A DNA stretch of 64,000 bases from Shimia ponticola. GTDB taxonomy: Bacteria; Pseudomonadota; Alphaproteobacteria; Rhodobacterales; Rhodobacteraceae. The notes beneath the pieces are model-generated. The model was not told where the DNA came from. It made no database searches and saw only the letters and a program-made list of their open reading frames with translations. The stretch covers positions 434,001 to 498,000 of the forward strand of contig NZ_VCDK01000005.1 in NCBI RefSeq assembly GCF_007995215.1, in the 5' to 3' direction. Shown here piece by piece: positions 53,524-62,528 of the stretch (its first letter is position 1; each line of letters starts with the position of its first letter). The translations under genes and the position numbers were made by a program.

Positions 53524-54506
53524 TATTCGGCAGCCAGCTTTCTTGCGCGGCGTTTGTCTGCATGGGCCAGCGCCGCCTCGCGCACCCACGCGCCGTCATC
53601 CCACGCCTTTTGGCGGGCCTCGATCCGGTCGCGGGCCATCGGGCCGTTGCCTTTCACGACTTTCCAGAACTCGTCCCAGTCAATCGGACCGTGATCATAG
53701 CCACCCTTGTCGTCGTTCCACTTCAGGTCCGGGTCCGGGAAGGTCAGCCCAAGGCGTTCGCCCTGAGGGACGGTCGCGTCGATGAATTTCTGGCGCAGTT
53801 CGTCATTGGTGAACCGCTTGATCTTCCACGCCATGGACTGATCGGAATGCTGGCTGTCCGCGTCATGCGGGCCGAACATCATCAGCGACGGCCACCACCA
53901 GCGGTTCAGCGCATCTTGCACCATGTCGAACTGCGCAGGCGTACCTTCGGCGAGCGTCATGACGATCTCATAGCCCTGACGCTGATGGAACGACTCTTCC
54001 TTGCAGACGCGGATCATCGCGCGGGCATATGGCCCGTAAGAACAGCGACAAAGCGGGATCTGGTTCATGATCGCCGCGCCATCAACCAGCCAGCCGATGA
54101 TGCCGATGTCCGCCCATGTCAGGGTTGGGTAGTTGAAGATCGATGAGTACTTGGCCTTCCCACTCAGCAATTCCTCGGTCATCTGCTCTCGGCTGACGCC
54201 CAGCGTCTCAGCGGCGGAGTAGAGATAGAGCCCATGCCCCCCTTCGTCCTGAACCTTGGCCAGCAAGGCGGCCTTGCGGCGCAGCGACGGGGCGCGGGTG
54301 ATCCAGTTGCCTTCTGGCAGCATGCCGACGATTTCGGAATGCGCGTGCTGGCCGATCTGACGGACTAGTGTCTTGCGGTATCCCGCAGGCATCGGGTCGC
54401 GTGGCTCGATCTTTTCCTCGCGGTCGATCCGCGCCTGAAATGCAGCCAGAAATTCGGGTGTTTCTTCGGTGGCGCCATCGGCACCAATCAGACCTTGGGA
54501 ATACAT
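53523..54506 (-). CDS. paaA: Phenylacetyl-CoA epoxidase catalytic subunit PaaA
   Basis: 327 residues from ATG 54506 ([20 protein letters not shown]). The diiron-site helices are visible as [39 protein letters not shown] and [16 protein letters not shown]. With PaaBCE it converts phenylacetyl-CoA to the 1,2-epoxide. It is the first gene of the paaABCDE run; downstream ring-opening genes (paaG, Z, F, H, J) and the PaaK-type CoA ligase are not in the window. Confidence 0.97.
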   Translation of the reverse strand: MYSQGLIGADGATEETPEFLAAFQARIDREEKIEPRDPMPAGYRKTLVRQIGQHAHSEIVGMLPEGNWITRAPSLRRKAALLAKVQDEGGHGLYLYSAAETLGVSREQMTEELLSGKAKYSSIFNYPTLTWADIGIIGWLVDGAAIMNQIPLCRCSYGPYARAMIRVCKEESFHQRQGYEIVMTLAEGTPAQFDMVQDALNRWWWPSLMMFGPHDADSQHSDQSMAWKIKRFTNDELRQKFIDATVPQGERLGLTFPDPDLKWNDDKGGYDHGPIDWDEFWKVVKGNGPMARDRIEARQKAWDDGAWVREAALAHADKRRARKLAAE

Positions 54507-54532
54507 GCGCGTCTCCTCCTGCACGCCTACAT

Positions 54533-54568
54533 ATTACAAACTACGGCAGTGACCAAGATTTTTGTAAT
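54533..54568. promoter_or_regulatory. Inverted repeat ATTACAAA-N20-TTTGTAAT in the paaA upstream region
   Basis: Perfect 8-base arms (54533-54540 and 54561-54568) lie 27 bases upstream of paaA and 41 bases before the divergent SDR gene. The 28-base arm spacing puts both arms on about the same DNA face within three turns. A candidate site for a phenylacetate regulator. Confidence 0.5.
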
Positions 54569-54608
54569 GCTTTTGACTTGGCCGTCTTGGCGCTCCACAT
54601 GCCTCAGC

Positions 54609-55454
54609 ATGCCCACGCTTTTCTCCTATGGCCACGGATATTCGGCCCAAGCCCTGACCCCACTTTTGCTGGCTCAAGGGTTCACAATCATCGGGACAAC
54701 CCGCAGCGCGGATAAGGCTGAGAGATTGGCTGCATCCGGGATTACGCCGCGCGTAATCGGTCAAGACGACCTGAGCGGCGATATCCAGCAGGCGACACAT
54801 ATCCTGATGTCTGCAGCACCGGGCGAAAATGGCGATCCGTGCCTAACCGATTACCGCGATATGGTGGCGGCGTCCGAGGCCACATGGGTCGGCTATCTCT
54901 CGACCACAGGTGTTTATGGCGACCACGGCGGTGCCTGGGTGGACGAAGACACGGCCCTTACGCCTGCCACCAGACGCGGGCAAATGCGTGTTTCGGCTGA
55001 GGCTGAGTGGCGCGCGCTGGACCTGCCGCTGCATATCTTCCGTCTCGCAGGGATTTATGGGCCGGGGCGCGGACCGTTTTCCAAAGTGCGCGCAGGCACG
55101 GCGCGACGCATCATCAAGCCGGGGCAGGTCTTTAGCCGCATCCATGTCGAGGATATCGCGCAGGTCTTGGCTGCCTCGATCGCCCAGCCCAACCCCGGTG
55201 CGATCTATAACCTCTGCGACGACGATCCGGCCCCGCCGCAGGATGTGCTGGCCTATGCTGCCGAGTTGCTGAACCTGCCCCTGCCGCCCGAAGAGGACTT
55301 TGAAACTGCCGAGATGACGCCGATGGCGCGTAGTTTCTACGCGGAGTCTAAAAAGGTGCGGAATGATCGGATCAAGGATGAGTTGGGTGTGTCTCTGCTC
55401 TATCCTGATTACCGGAAAGGCTTGCAGGCATTGCTGGCACTTGAGACGGGTTAG
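54609..55454 (+). CDS. NAD(P)-dependent epimerase/SDR-like protein (YeeZ-type)
   Basis: 281 residues from ATG 54609 (MPTLFSYGHGYSAQALTPLL); the frame is open further upstream but without family residues. The Rossmann loop is GHGYSA, an atypical GxGxxA. YLSTTGVYGDHGGAWVDEDT and FRLAGIYGPGRGPFSK are extended-SDR features, but the usual YxxxK is not clear. Close relatives are annotated only as sugar-nucleotide-epimerase-like. It overlaps the convergent membrane-protein gene by four bases. Confidence 0.85.
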   Translation: MPTLFSYGHGYSAQALTPLLLAQGFTIIGTTRSADKAERLAASGITPRVIGQDDLSGDIQQATHILMSAAPGENGDPCLTDYRDMVAASEATWVGYLSTTGVYGDHGGAWVDEDTALTPATRRGQMRVSAEAEWRALDLPLHIFRLAGIYGPGRGPFSKVRAGTARRIIKPGQVFSRIHVEDIAQVLAASIAQPNPGAIYNLCDDDPAPPQDVLAYAAELLNLPLPPEEDFETAEMTPMARSFYAESKKVRNDRIKDELGVSLLYPDYRKGLQALLALETG

Positions 55455-56113
55455 GCACGATCGCCGACGGCCCGGGTCATGGTCCAGCCGATGACAAAGA
55501 AGACCCCTAGAAGCACCAAAGCAGTTGCTATGTTCACACCGTAGAAATTCAACCGGGCACCGAATTCCAGGCTGTTCAGAAATGGATAGGGCAAGCCGCT
55601 GGTCACCGTCCCGCGCGGCGCATCGTTGAACCGCTGCACAAAAAGCTCAGCCCATGTCAGGTAGGCGACGACAACGCCAACCAGCGTTCCGGCCGAGGCA
55701 AAGTACCGGCGAAACGGGCGGTTGATGATCACGGCATCGAGCCACATCAAAAGCGGCCCCAACCCGTGCAGATAGTATTCCTTCCACCAGATGCCGAGTT
55801 CGCCGTTGCGTGTCACTGATGCGGGATCGGCAAAGAACAAGCGCCAGTAGAGGAACACCACCATCACATTCAGAACGGCAGTGGCGGCGGTGATCGGGTC
55901 CCAGCGACGGTCAGACCGTCGTTCCGAATAGGCCAGCACCCGGCTCGCGCAAAAGAACGAAAGGATCAATGCCCAGATTGTCAGATAGCGGAACGGCCCA
56001 CCCGGTCCCGTGTAGGAGGACGTGGTGATCATGTAGATCGCATAGAACCCGGCCAGCAGGAAAACGAACCAACGATAGATCAGAACTGGGCGGGAATGCG
56101 GGTTGGGTGCCAT
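55451..56113 (-). CDS. AIG1/FAR-17a-like (Pr6Pr family) membrane protein
   Basis: 220 residues with six hydrophobic spans. Aligned by eye with human AIG1, three blocks match: GGPFRYLTIWALI around Thr45 (AIG1 GGSWKFLTFIDLV), HGLGPLLMWLDAVI around His116 (AIG1 HTTVLPFILIEM), and GLPYPFLNSLEFGARLNFYG near the C-terminus. Thr and His are the catalytic pair of AIG1/ADTRP, membrane hydrolases of fatty-acid esters of hydroxy fatty acids. The bacterial role is unknown; a lipid-ester hydrolase is a reasonable guess. It follows the DUF6525-like gene by 54 bases. Confidence 0.8.
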   Translation of the reverse strand: MAPNPHSRPVLIYRWFVFLLAGFYAIYMITTSSYTGPGGPFRYLTIWALILSFFCASRVLAYSERRSDRRWDPITAATAVLNVMVVFLYWRLFFADPASVTRNGELGIWWKEYYLHGLGPLLMWLDAVIINRPFRRYFASAGTLVGVVVAYLTWAELFVQRFNDAPRGTVTSGLPYPFLNSLEFGARLNFYGVNIATALVLLGVFFVIGWTMTRAVGDRA

Positions 56114-56167
56114 GTGCAGACGCTAGACCGACCACCCGTGACGACCCAAGCAGAACGTGGCGTGACG

Positions 56168-56467
56168 CTAATGCGTCGCAGGATGCGTTCCCATCCAGAC
56201 CTTGCCCGCGTCCTTGGCAACAAGGCGGCGTTCAATAGCGTCAAGCTCTTGCAGGGCGCGGGTTTTGTCACCGGTTCGCGCCAGAGCTTTTTGATAGGCG
56301 GTGCGGACCGATTGCGCGCCCCATGGCAGGGCGGCCTCGGACACCCAGCGCCGCAATTCTGGCGGCAGGCTGTCATATTCAGCAAGCGGATTGCCCCGAC
56401 ACCGTCGTGTGCGCAGGGTCGTAGCCCCGCGATTGCGCGTTTTTACCAGCGTGCGAGAGCGAGTCAT
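56168..56467 (-). CDS. DUF6525-like small basic protein
   Basis: 99 residues from ATG 56467; ATGs at 56491 and 56500 are in frame but would fall next to the palindrome at 56503-56524. The sequence RNRGATTLRTRRCRGNPLAE, YDSLPPELRRWVSEAALPWG and a helical C-terminus match, from memory, DUF6525, a family seen in Rhodobacterales with no known role. It is rich in Arg, suggesting nucleic-acid binding. It lies between dxs and the AIG1-like gene, with its own palindromic operator. Confidence 0.75.
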   Translation of the reverse strand: MTRSRTLVKTRNRGATTLRTRRCRGNPLAEYDSLPPELRRWVSEAALPWGAQSVRTAYQKALARTGDKTRALQELDAIERRLVAKDAGKVWMGTHPATH

Positions 56468-56502
56468 CAGGCCGCCAAAGATCCATTCCATGAGACGCAT
56501 AT

Positions 56503-56524
56503 CTGTTATGTTACAACATAACAG
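56503..56524. promoter_or_regulatory. Zur-box-like palindrome upstream of the DUF6525-like gene
   Basis: Two perfect 10-base arms, CTGTTATGTT (56503-56512) and its complement AACATAACAG (56515-56524), flank a 2-base centre. On the minus strand it fills the spacer of a TTGCAG-N17-TAACAG promoter, the place a repressor would occupy. The TGTTAT/ATAACA form resembles alphaproteobacterial Zur sites as I remember them. Confidence 0.7.
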
Positions 56525-56556
56525 TCTGCAACTAAAGAACGGAGTTTTTGCCGGTA

Positions 56557-58503
56557 TCAGGCTCGGGCGGCATCCAGTTTAGTGACGCCCAGAACCTCAA
56601 GCACTTTGGCTTCGATATCCTCAGCGTTCAGTCCCGCCACATCATACATGTCCCGTGGGCTGGCCTGATCGATGAACGAATCAGGCAACACCATCGAGCG
56701 ATATTTGAGCCCTGTGTCGAACACGCCTTCTTCGGCCAAGAGATGTGCGACATGGCTTCCGAAACCACCGACAGCGCCTTCTTCGATGGTGATCAGCGCT
56801 TCGTGGTTGGCGGCTAGATCAAGGATCAAATCGCGGTCCAGCGGCTTGGCAAAACGGGCGTCGGCGATGGTGGGTTTGATGCCTTTGGAGGCAAGAGCCT
56901 CGCATGCAACCTCGACTTCGGTCAGGCGTGTGCCGAATGACAGGATGGCGACACCAGACCCTTCGCGGATCATGCGGCCTTTGCCGATTTCAAGAGGTTG
57001 CGCGTCTTCTGGCAGGTCACAACCCACGCCTTCACCTCTTGGGAACCGGAACGCGCTGGGACCGCTGTCATGTGCGGCTGCGGTGGCGACCATGCGGCAA
57101 AGCTCGGCTTCGTCTGCGGCGGCCATGACGACCATCCCCGGAAGGTTCGCGAGGTAGGCGATGTCGAAAGACCCGGCATGCGTTGCGCCATCGGCCCCGA
57201 CAAGGCCTGCGCGGTCAATCGCAAACCGGACCGGCAAACCCTGAAGGGCGACGTCATGCACGACTTGGTCATACCCGCGCTGAAGGAAGGTCGAATACAT
57301 CGCGCAGAACGGCTTCATCCCGCCAGCTGCGAGGCCCGCGCAGAAGGTGACACCATGCTGTTCCGCAATGCCCACGTCAAAGCAGCGCGACCCGTAGCGT
57401 TCAGCGAATTGTTTCAGCCCCGTGCCGTCTGGCATGGCGGCAGTGACGGCGCAGATCTTGTCGTCTTTCGCGGCCTCTTTCATCAGGGCCTGTGCGAACA
57501 CCGAGGTATAGGATGGCGCGTTTGAGGGGGCTTTCTTTTGCTCACCTGTGACGACATCAAACTTGGCCGTCGCATGACCTTTATCGCGCGCGGCCTCGGC
57601 AGGGGCATAGCCCTTGCCCTTTTTGGTGATCACGTGGATCAGGATCGGACCGTGGGCGCGGTCTTTCACAGTGCGCAGGACCGGAAGTAGCTGGTCCATG
57701 TCATGGCCGTCGATGGGGCCGACATAGCTGAAGCCCAACTGTTCGAACATCGTACCGCCAACGGTCATGTGTTTCAGCATGTCCTTGGCGCGCTTGGCCC
57801 CTTCGCGCAGGGGCGGGGGCAGAAGGCTCACCGCGCCTTTTGCGGCGGATTTGAATTCCTGAAACGGCGCGCCTGCGTAGAGCTGCGACAGGTATGACGA
57901 CAGCGCCCCGACGGGCGGGGCAATCGACATCTCATTATCGTTCAGGATGACGATCAGGCGCTTTTTCAGGTGGCCTGCGTTGTTCATCGCCTCAAACGCC
58001 ATGCCAGCCGACATTGACCCGTCACCGATCACCGCAATCGCGTCGCCCAGTCCGTGGTCCGGCGCACCGCCCAGATCACGCGCGACGGCAAACCCCAAGG
58101 CGGCGGAAATCGACGTCGACGAATGTGCTGCACCAAAGGGGTCGTAGGGCGACTCACTGCGTTTGGTAAATCCGCTCAGCCCGTCCTTCATCCGCAGGGT
58201 ACGGATACGGTCACGGCGGCCGGTCAGGATCTTGTGCGGATAGCACTGGTGGGACACGTCCCAGATCAGTCGGTCCTTTGGCGTGTCAAAGACGGCATGC
58301 AGGGCGACCGTGAGTTCTACAACACCCAACCCGGCCCCAAGGTGCCCGCCTGTGACCGACACAGCGCTGATCGTTTCCGAGCGCAGTTCATGCGCGACCT
58401 GCGTCAGTTGCGCGTCTGATAGACCCTTGAGGTCCGCAGGCGAGTCGATCTTGTCGAGTAGGGGAGTCGCAGGGTGACCCTTGGGTGTGTTTTCGGCGGG
58501 CAT
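56557..58503 (-). CDS. dxs: 1-deoxy-D-xylulose-5-phosphate synthase
   Basis: 648 residues from ATG 58503, with GAGGAGG eight bases upstream. Thiamin-diphosphate enzyme of the MEP isoprenoid pathway. Motifs: [35 protein letters not shown] (ThDP/Mg site), [20 protein letters not shown] and the C-terminal transketolase domain with [14 protein letters not shown]. It is 37 bases after ispA, so both act in isoprenoid supply. Confidence 0.98.
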   Translation of the reverse strand: MPAENTPKGHPATPLLDKIDSPADLKGLSDAQLTQVAHELRSETISAVSVTGGHLGAGLGVVELTVALHAVFDTPKDRLIWDVSHQCYPHKILTGRRDRIRTLRMKDGLSGFTKRSESPYDPFGAAHSSTSISAALGFAVARDLGGAPDHGLGDAIAVIGDGSMSAGMAFEAMNNAGHLKKRLIVILNDNEMSIAPPVGALSSYLSQLYAGAPFQEFKSAAKGAVSLLPPPLREGAKRAKDMLKHMTVGGTMFEQLGFSYVGPIDGHDMDQLLPVLRTVKDRAHGPILIHVITKKGKGYAPAEAARDKGHATAKFDVVTGEQKKAPSNAPSYTSVFAQALMKEAAKDDKICAVTAAMPDGTGLKQFAERYGSRCFDVGIAEQHGVTFCAGLAAGGMKPFCAMYSTFLQRGYDQVVHDVALQGLPVRFAIDRAGLVGADGATHAGSFDIAYLANLPGMVVMAAADEAELCRMVATAAAHDSGPSAFRFPRGEGVGCDLPEDAQPLEIGKGRMIREGSGVAILSFGTRLTEVEVACEALASKGIKPTIADARFAKPLDRDLILDLAANHEALITIEEGAVGGFGSHVAHLLAEEGVFDTGLKYRSMVLPDSFIDQASPRDMYDVAGLNAEDIEAKVLEVLGVTKLDAARA

Positions 58504-58540
58504 AACACGTGCCTCCTCATCGGTCAGCGCAAACTGACAC

Positions 58541-59404
58541 TTACTTCCGCCGCTCGACAACGAAGCGCGCGGCCTGTTTCAACGACACACCCTCTTCACC
58601 GTATGGTGCCAGCGCATCGCATGCTTGGTCAACTAATTCCGCTGCGCGGGTCTTGGCGGCATCCAAGCCCAATAGCGAAACAAAGGTCGCTTTGCCTGCG
58701 TCCGCATCTTTCCCAACGGCTTTGCCCACCGCTGCAGCGTCACCTTCGACATCCAATATGTCGTCGGCGATTTGAAAGGCGAGTCCAAGCGCCTGCGCAT
58801 ATGCGCGCAGAGGCGCGGTGTCTGCCTGCGCCAGCATGGCACCAGCCACGCCAGACCATTCGATCAGCGCGCCGGTTTTGTTGCCTTGCAATTCGATGAT
58901 CTGATCAAGGGTAAGCGGAGTGGTGGCGGTCTCGGCCGCGATGTCCTGCGCCTGACCCAGCACCATGCCTTGTGCGCCTGAGGCCTTCGCCAAAGACGTC
59001 ACGAGCGCGACGTTGACCTCGGCTTTGTCGGACGCTTGGGACACGAGTTCAAACGCGAGTGTCTGAAGGGCGTCTCCGACGAGGACGGCGGTGCCGTCAT
59101 CCCATTTCTTGTGTACGGTCGGTTGGCCACGGCGCAGGTCGTCATCGTCCATGCAGGGCAGATCATCATGAACCAGCGAATAGGCGTGCACTGCTTCAAT
59201 CGCGGCTGCGGCTGTCACGGATTCCGCGACCGGGATTCCGTGCAGGCGGGCGCCTTCAATCACGAGATATCCGCGCAGGCCTTTGCCGCCCGCAACCGCG
59301 TAGCGCATGCCTTGAACCACAGGCAAATTGCCCATCTCAGCCATGGCTTGGACCAACCGATCCTGAGTGGCGGTTGCAGCGGCGGTCAGATCGTCTTTGA
59401 ACAT
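58541..59404 (-). CDS. ispA: Polyprenyl (farnesyl) diphosphate synthase
   Basis: 287 residues. The two Asp-rich motifs are [17 protein letters not shown] (first, about 80-96) and [14 protein letters not shown] (second, about 213-226). The spacing DDxxxxD in the first motif is that of bacterial short-chain trans enzymes making farnesyl or geranylgeranyl diphosphate. It lies between xseB (3 bases) and dxs in the usual Rhodobacterales order. Confidence 0.95.
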   Translation of the reverse strand: MFKDDLTAAATATQDRLVQAMAEMGNLPVVQGMRYAVAGGKGLRGYLVIEGARLHGIPVAESVTAAAAIEAVHAYSLVHDDLPCMDDDDLRRGQPTVHKKWDDGTAVLVGDALQTLAFELVSQASDKAEVNVALVTSLAKASGAQGMVLGQAQDIAAETATTPLTLDQIIELQGNKTGALIEWSGVAGAMLAQADTAPLRAYAQALGLAFQIADDILDVEGDAAAVGKAVGKDADAGKATFVSLLGLDAAKTRAAELVDQACDALAPYGEEGVSLKQAARFVVERRK

Positions 59405-59407
59405 GGT

Positions 59408-59647
59408 TTACTGCGGATCGAGAGGTTTCGTGCCCGTCGGCTGACCGTCAGCGTTCAACGTAATGGCGGCAACCTTTTCCTCGGCGGCTTTCAACTTGGC
59501 CTCACAATGTGCCTTCAACTCAGCACCGCGCTCGTAGAGCGTGATCGATTGCTCCAACGCAACGTCGCCGCGCTCCAGTTGACCGACGACCTGTTCCAGT
59601 TCGGTCATCGCTTCTTCAAAGCTCATTTCGGATACCGCTTTGGACAT
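59408..59647 (-). CDS. xseB: Exodeoxyribonuclease VII small subunit
   Basis: 79 residues, the family's length. SFEEAMTELEQVVGQLERGD and LEQSITLYERGAELKAHCEA are the two signature helices. It caps the large subunit XseA, which is encoded elsewhere, in single-strand DNA degradation. It is co-directional with, and 20 bases after, the HDAC-family gene. Confidence 0.95.
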   Translation of the reverse strand: MSKAVSEMSFEEAMTELEQVVGQLERGDVALEQSITLYERGAELKAHCEAKLKAAEEKVAAITLNADGQPTGTKPLDPQ

Positions 59648-59667
59648 CTGTCTTCCTTCCTGACGGG

Positions 59668-60597
59668 CTACTTCGAGCCTTGATCGATCAACTCGGCCAC
59701 ATGCGCTGCGGATGCGTCGCCAAGTGCTTCAAGGTCATAGCCGCCTTCGAGGCTTGATACCACCTTGCCACCGCAAACCCGTGCAGCAAGTGCGCAGATT
59801 TCACGTGTGACCCAAGCGAAGTCCTCGGTTTCCAGCAGCAGCCCGGCGAGCGGGTCGCGTTTGTGGGCGTCGAAGCCAGCAGAAATAATGATCAGGTCGG
59901 GTGCAAATCTTTCGACCGCAGGAAGGATTGTTTGCCCCCACAGATCGCGGAACGTGTCGCTGCCCGCGCCATCGGCAAGGGCCACGTTCATGACGTTGTC
60001 ATCCGCACCGGTTTCGCTGGGATAGCCCGTACCGGGATAGAGCGGCATCTGATGGGAGGACGCAAAAAAGATGCGCGGGTCTTCTTCGACAAGGTCCTGT
60101 GTGCCGTTGCCGTGGTGGACGTCCCAATCAAGGATCGCTACGCGCTTTAGCCCGTGGTGATCCAGTGCAGCCTTGGCGGCAATCGCGACATTGCCAAAGA
60201 AGCAAAAGCCCATTGCGGTTTCGCGTTCGCAATGGTGACCGGGTGGACGGCAGGCGACAAAGGCGTTCTGCACCTCATTGCTGAGGACCATGTCGACGGC
60301 CTTTACGCATCCACCCGCTCCGCGCATCGCCGCGGCGAGTGTCCCGGGCGACAAATGTGTATCCGCATCCAATGAGCGCCAGCCGCTCTGTGGGACGGCG
60401 GCTTTGATCGCAGCGATATGGGAGGCGGGATGACAGCGCAGCAAATCATCATCGGCTGCAAACGGTGCGTTGGTCCGAACAAGGTCCATATCGGACAGCG
60501 CGCCCAACACAGCGTCCAACCGCGCCACCTGTTCCGGGTGGCCCGGTGGGGTTACGTGCCCATAGCACTCTTCATGCGTGATCAATGCTGTGGCCAT
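59668..60597 (-). CDS. Histone deacetylase/acetylpolyamine amidohydrolase family protein
   Basis: 309 residues. Zinc-hydrolase motifs: RPPGHHCERETAMGFCFFGN (tandem His), ILDWDVHHGNGTQD (Asp, His ligands) and ISAGFDAHKRDPLAG (Asp ligand). These proteins deacetylate small molecules such as acetylpolyamines or, in some bacteria, protein lysines. The ispA neighbourhood is conserved in Rhodobacterales but gives no clear link to its substrate. Confidence 0.93.
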   Translation of the reverse strand: MATALITHEECYGHVTPPGHPEQVARLDAVLGALSDMDLVRTNAPFAADDDLLRCHPASHIAAIKAAVPQSGWRSLDADTHLSPGTLAAAMRGAGGCVKAVDMVLSNEVQNAFVACRPPGHHCERETAMGFCFFGNVAIAAKAALDHHGLKRVAILDWDVHHGNGTQDLVEEDPRIFFASSHQMPLYPGTGYPSETGADDNVMNVALADGAGSDTFRDLWGQTILPAVERFAPDLIIISAGFDAHKRDPLAGLLLETEDFAWVTREICALAARVCGGKVVSSLEGGYDLEALGDASAAHVAELIDQGSK

Positions 60598-60662
60598 ATG
60601 CGCCTCCGTTCACTTGGGCGCACAGTTATGCCCCCAACCGCAAAGCGCAAGGCGAACAGTCG

Positions 60663-61127
60663 TCAGGCCGCTGCGCTTGCGTGCGTTTCAGTAAGGATGG
60701 CGTGCAGCGTGCTGGCCGTCGTATTTGCGCGTAGCTTGGCGCAAATGCTTTCGTCGCGCAGGGTACGTGACACCAGAGCCAAGGCTTTGAGGTGCTCGAC
60801 ACCGGCTGCCTCTGGGGCGAACAGGCAAAACACCAGGTCAACGGGCTTGCGGTCAACCGCACCGTAATCGACCGGTTTTTCAAGACGCAGGAAGCAACCC
60901 GAGACACGGGATGCTTCAGCCATGCGGGCGTGCGGAAGGGCAACGCCTTTGCCAACGCCGGTCGGGCCAAGAGATTCGCGATCCATAAGCGCAGCCACAG
61001 CGGCGCCGTCAGGCAGACCATGGACATCAGCCATGATGTCACCCAGCTCGTGGAACAAGCGTTTTTTCGACGATACCGAAGAAACGACTTTCACGGCCTC
61101 TGGCAAGAGGATGTCCGAAAGTTCCAT
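60663..61127 (-). CDS. ptsN: Nitrogen-PTS EIIA component PtsN
   Basis: 154 residues from ATG 61127; a GTG at 61136 would add three. The phosphorylated His is in GVALPHARMAEASR (about 66). PTS EIIA fold with LSDILLPEAVKVVSSVSSKK and DLVFCLFAPEAAGVEHLKAL. It is a regulatory, not sugar-transporting, phosphocarrier that links nitrogen/potassium status to gene expression. It is downstream of hpf, as in most alphaproteobacteria. Confidence 0.95.
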   Translation of the reverse strand: MELSDILLPEAVKVVSSVSSKKRLFHELGDIMADVHGLPDGAAVAALMDRESLGPTGVGKGVALPHARMAEASRVSGCFLRLEKPVDYGAVDRKPVDLVFCLFAPEAAGVEHLKALALVSRTLRDESICAKLRANTTASTLHAILTETHASAAA

Positions 61128-61159
61128 CGCGATCACTTTTCTACTCTGGCGAGACTGCT

Positions 61160-61735
61160 CTAGCCGTTGGTGTTTGGGTCAATCCAACCGATGTTTCCGT
61201 CGTCGCGACGGTAGACCACGTTAGTTCGGCCCGCTCCTTCATTTTTGAACACGAGCACGGGGGACCCAGCCAGTTCCATCTGCATCACTGCCTCGCCGAC
61301 GGAGAGAGACGGAATTTGCGTTTCCATCTCGGCCACGATCACAGGCTGTAAGGTTTCAGGCTCGGCGTCATCCCCGGCGTCCGATGCAGCGAGGATATAC
61401 GAGGCCCCGCCCATAAGTTCAACGGGTTCCGTGCGATCCTTGTGGTGATCTTTCAACCGACGCTTGTAGCGGCGCAGCTGTTTTTCCATCTTGTCACACG
61501 CGCTTTCGAAAGCTGCATAAATTTCAACAGCTTGGGCGCGCGCAGCGGCGGTTAGGCCAGTGGATAGATGCACAGTCACCTCACACACGTGTTCGTGGGC
61601 TGACTTCGAGAAAATCACCTGCGCTTCCGTCGGTCGCTCTGCGTATTTCTGAACGACGGAAGAAAGCGAATCTTCAACATGCTGCTGAAGCGCCGCGCCA
61701 ATATCGATTTGTTTGCCGGTGATTTGGTACCTCAT
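61160..61735 (-). CDS. hpf: Ribosome hibernation-promoting factor, long form
   Basis: 191 residues from ATG 61735, preceded by AGGAGGG. The N-terminal ribosome-binding domain (MRYQITGKQIDIGAALQQHV, about 1-100) is followed by a linker and the C-terminal dimerisation domain (SVGEAVMQMELAGSPVLVF, NVVYRRDDGNIGWIDP). The long form joins 70S ribosomes into inactive 100S dimers. The 245-bp upstream gap holds a TTGACA but no convincing -10, and no gene. Confidence 0.96.
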   Translation of the reverse strand: MRYQITGKQIDIGAALQQHVEDSLSSVVQKYAERPTEAQVIFSKSAHEHVCEVTVHLSTGLTAAARAQAVEIYAAFESACDKMEKQLRRYKRRLKDHHKDRTEPVELMGGASYILAASDAGDDAEPETLQPVIVAEMETQIPSLSVGEAVMQMELAGSPVLVFKNEGAGRTNVVYRRDDGNIGWIDPNTNG

Positions 61736-61980
61736 GCACCCTCCTGTCATATAGCATCCAAGACGGACCTCGCCTAAGCGTTGGCCGGTTATGGTTGCCG
61801 ATTGGTTAAGTCATGGCGTCCTGTGCAAAAGCGGCCCAAGGATGGGTCTTTGCAGAACTTCAAAGGCAGAAGCGGACTGTCCATTCTTTACATTTGGGAA
61901 TGCAAAACCGTCTGTGTCAATGGTCGTCGTCGGAAATCGACAGGCGCGCTGAACGGAGCCGATGCGCAAGTCGCGCGTTC

Positions 61981-62505
61981 TCATTGCTGTTCTTGGCTGT
62001 CGTGGAGTGCCTTCAAAACGCGATCCAGTTCCGGGATTTGCTTTTCAGACCAGACGCGGACACCGGATCGTCTGAGCGCCGCTGTCGTTGATCCCATTCC
62101 TGCTTTCTGCGCCCCCTCAAAGGTGCCGTCATAGATCACAGATGATCCGCAGGATGGCGAGCCATCGGTCAGCACCGCGTGCTCGCATCCGTTGCGCTGG
62201 GCAAATGCTACGGCGTCTGCGGCCGCCTTCTGGTAAAGCGCGGTCACATCGCGACCTGAATCCTCGACAATACGAGCATGGCCATTCAGGACCTCTGCGC
62301 CGCCGCCGCCTTGAATTTCTGCCGGAGGTCGGGGTGTCGGAAAGCCGACGGCAATTTCGGGACAGAGCGGGACAAGCCAACCCTCCTGCGCCCAGCGTTG
62401 GAGGATGGTCTGGTATCCAGAGGTTTTGTCAGAGCCGTTGTATCGGACTTTGCGGCCCAACAGGCAGGCGGAAATCAGGATGCGGACCGAGCCATCACCT
62501 GGCAC
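61981..62505 (-). CDS. DUF523 family protein
   Basis: 174 residues from GTG 62505; a TTG at 62532 would overlap the lptB stop. DUF523 signatures are visible: RILISACLLGRKVRYNG with Cys, WLVPLCPEIAVGFPTPRPP (Cys, Pro-rich) and LTDGSPSCGSSVIYDG with Cys. The conserved cysteines suggest metal or sulfur chemistry, but the role is unestablished. It lies between lptB and hpf, where many alphaproteobacteria carry rpoN. Confidence 0.85.
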   Translation of the reverse strand: MPGDGSVRILISACLLGRKVRYNGSDKTSGYQTILQRWAQEGWLVPLCPEIAVGFPTPRPPAEIQGGGGAEVLNGHARIVEDSGRDVTALYQKAAADAVAFAQRNGCEHAVLTDGSPSCGSSVIYDGTFEGAQKAGMGSTTAALRRSGVRVWSEKQIPELDRVLKALHDSQEQQ

Positions 62506-62528
62506 AGATGATGGTTTGCCCGAGGCCC

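Noticed and set aside
61915-61920. TTGACA on the minus strand as the hpf promoter -35
   Set aside because: No acceptable -10 at 16-18 bases; the best is CCAAAT. Left unannotated.
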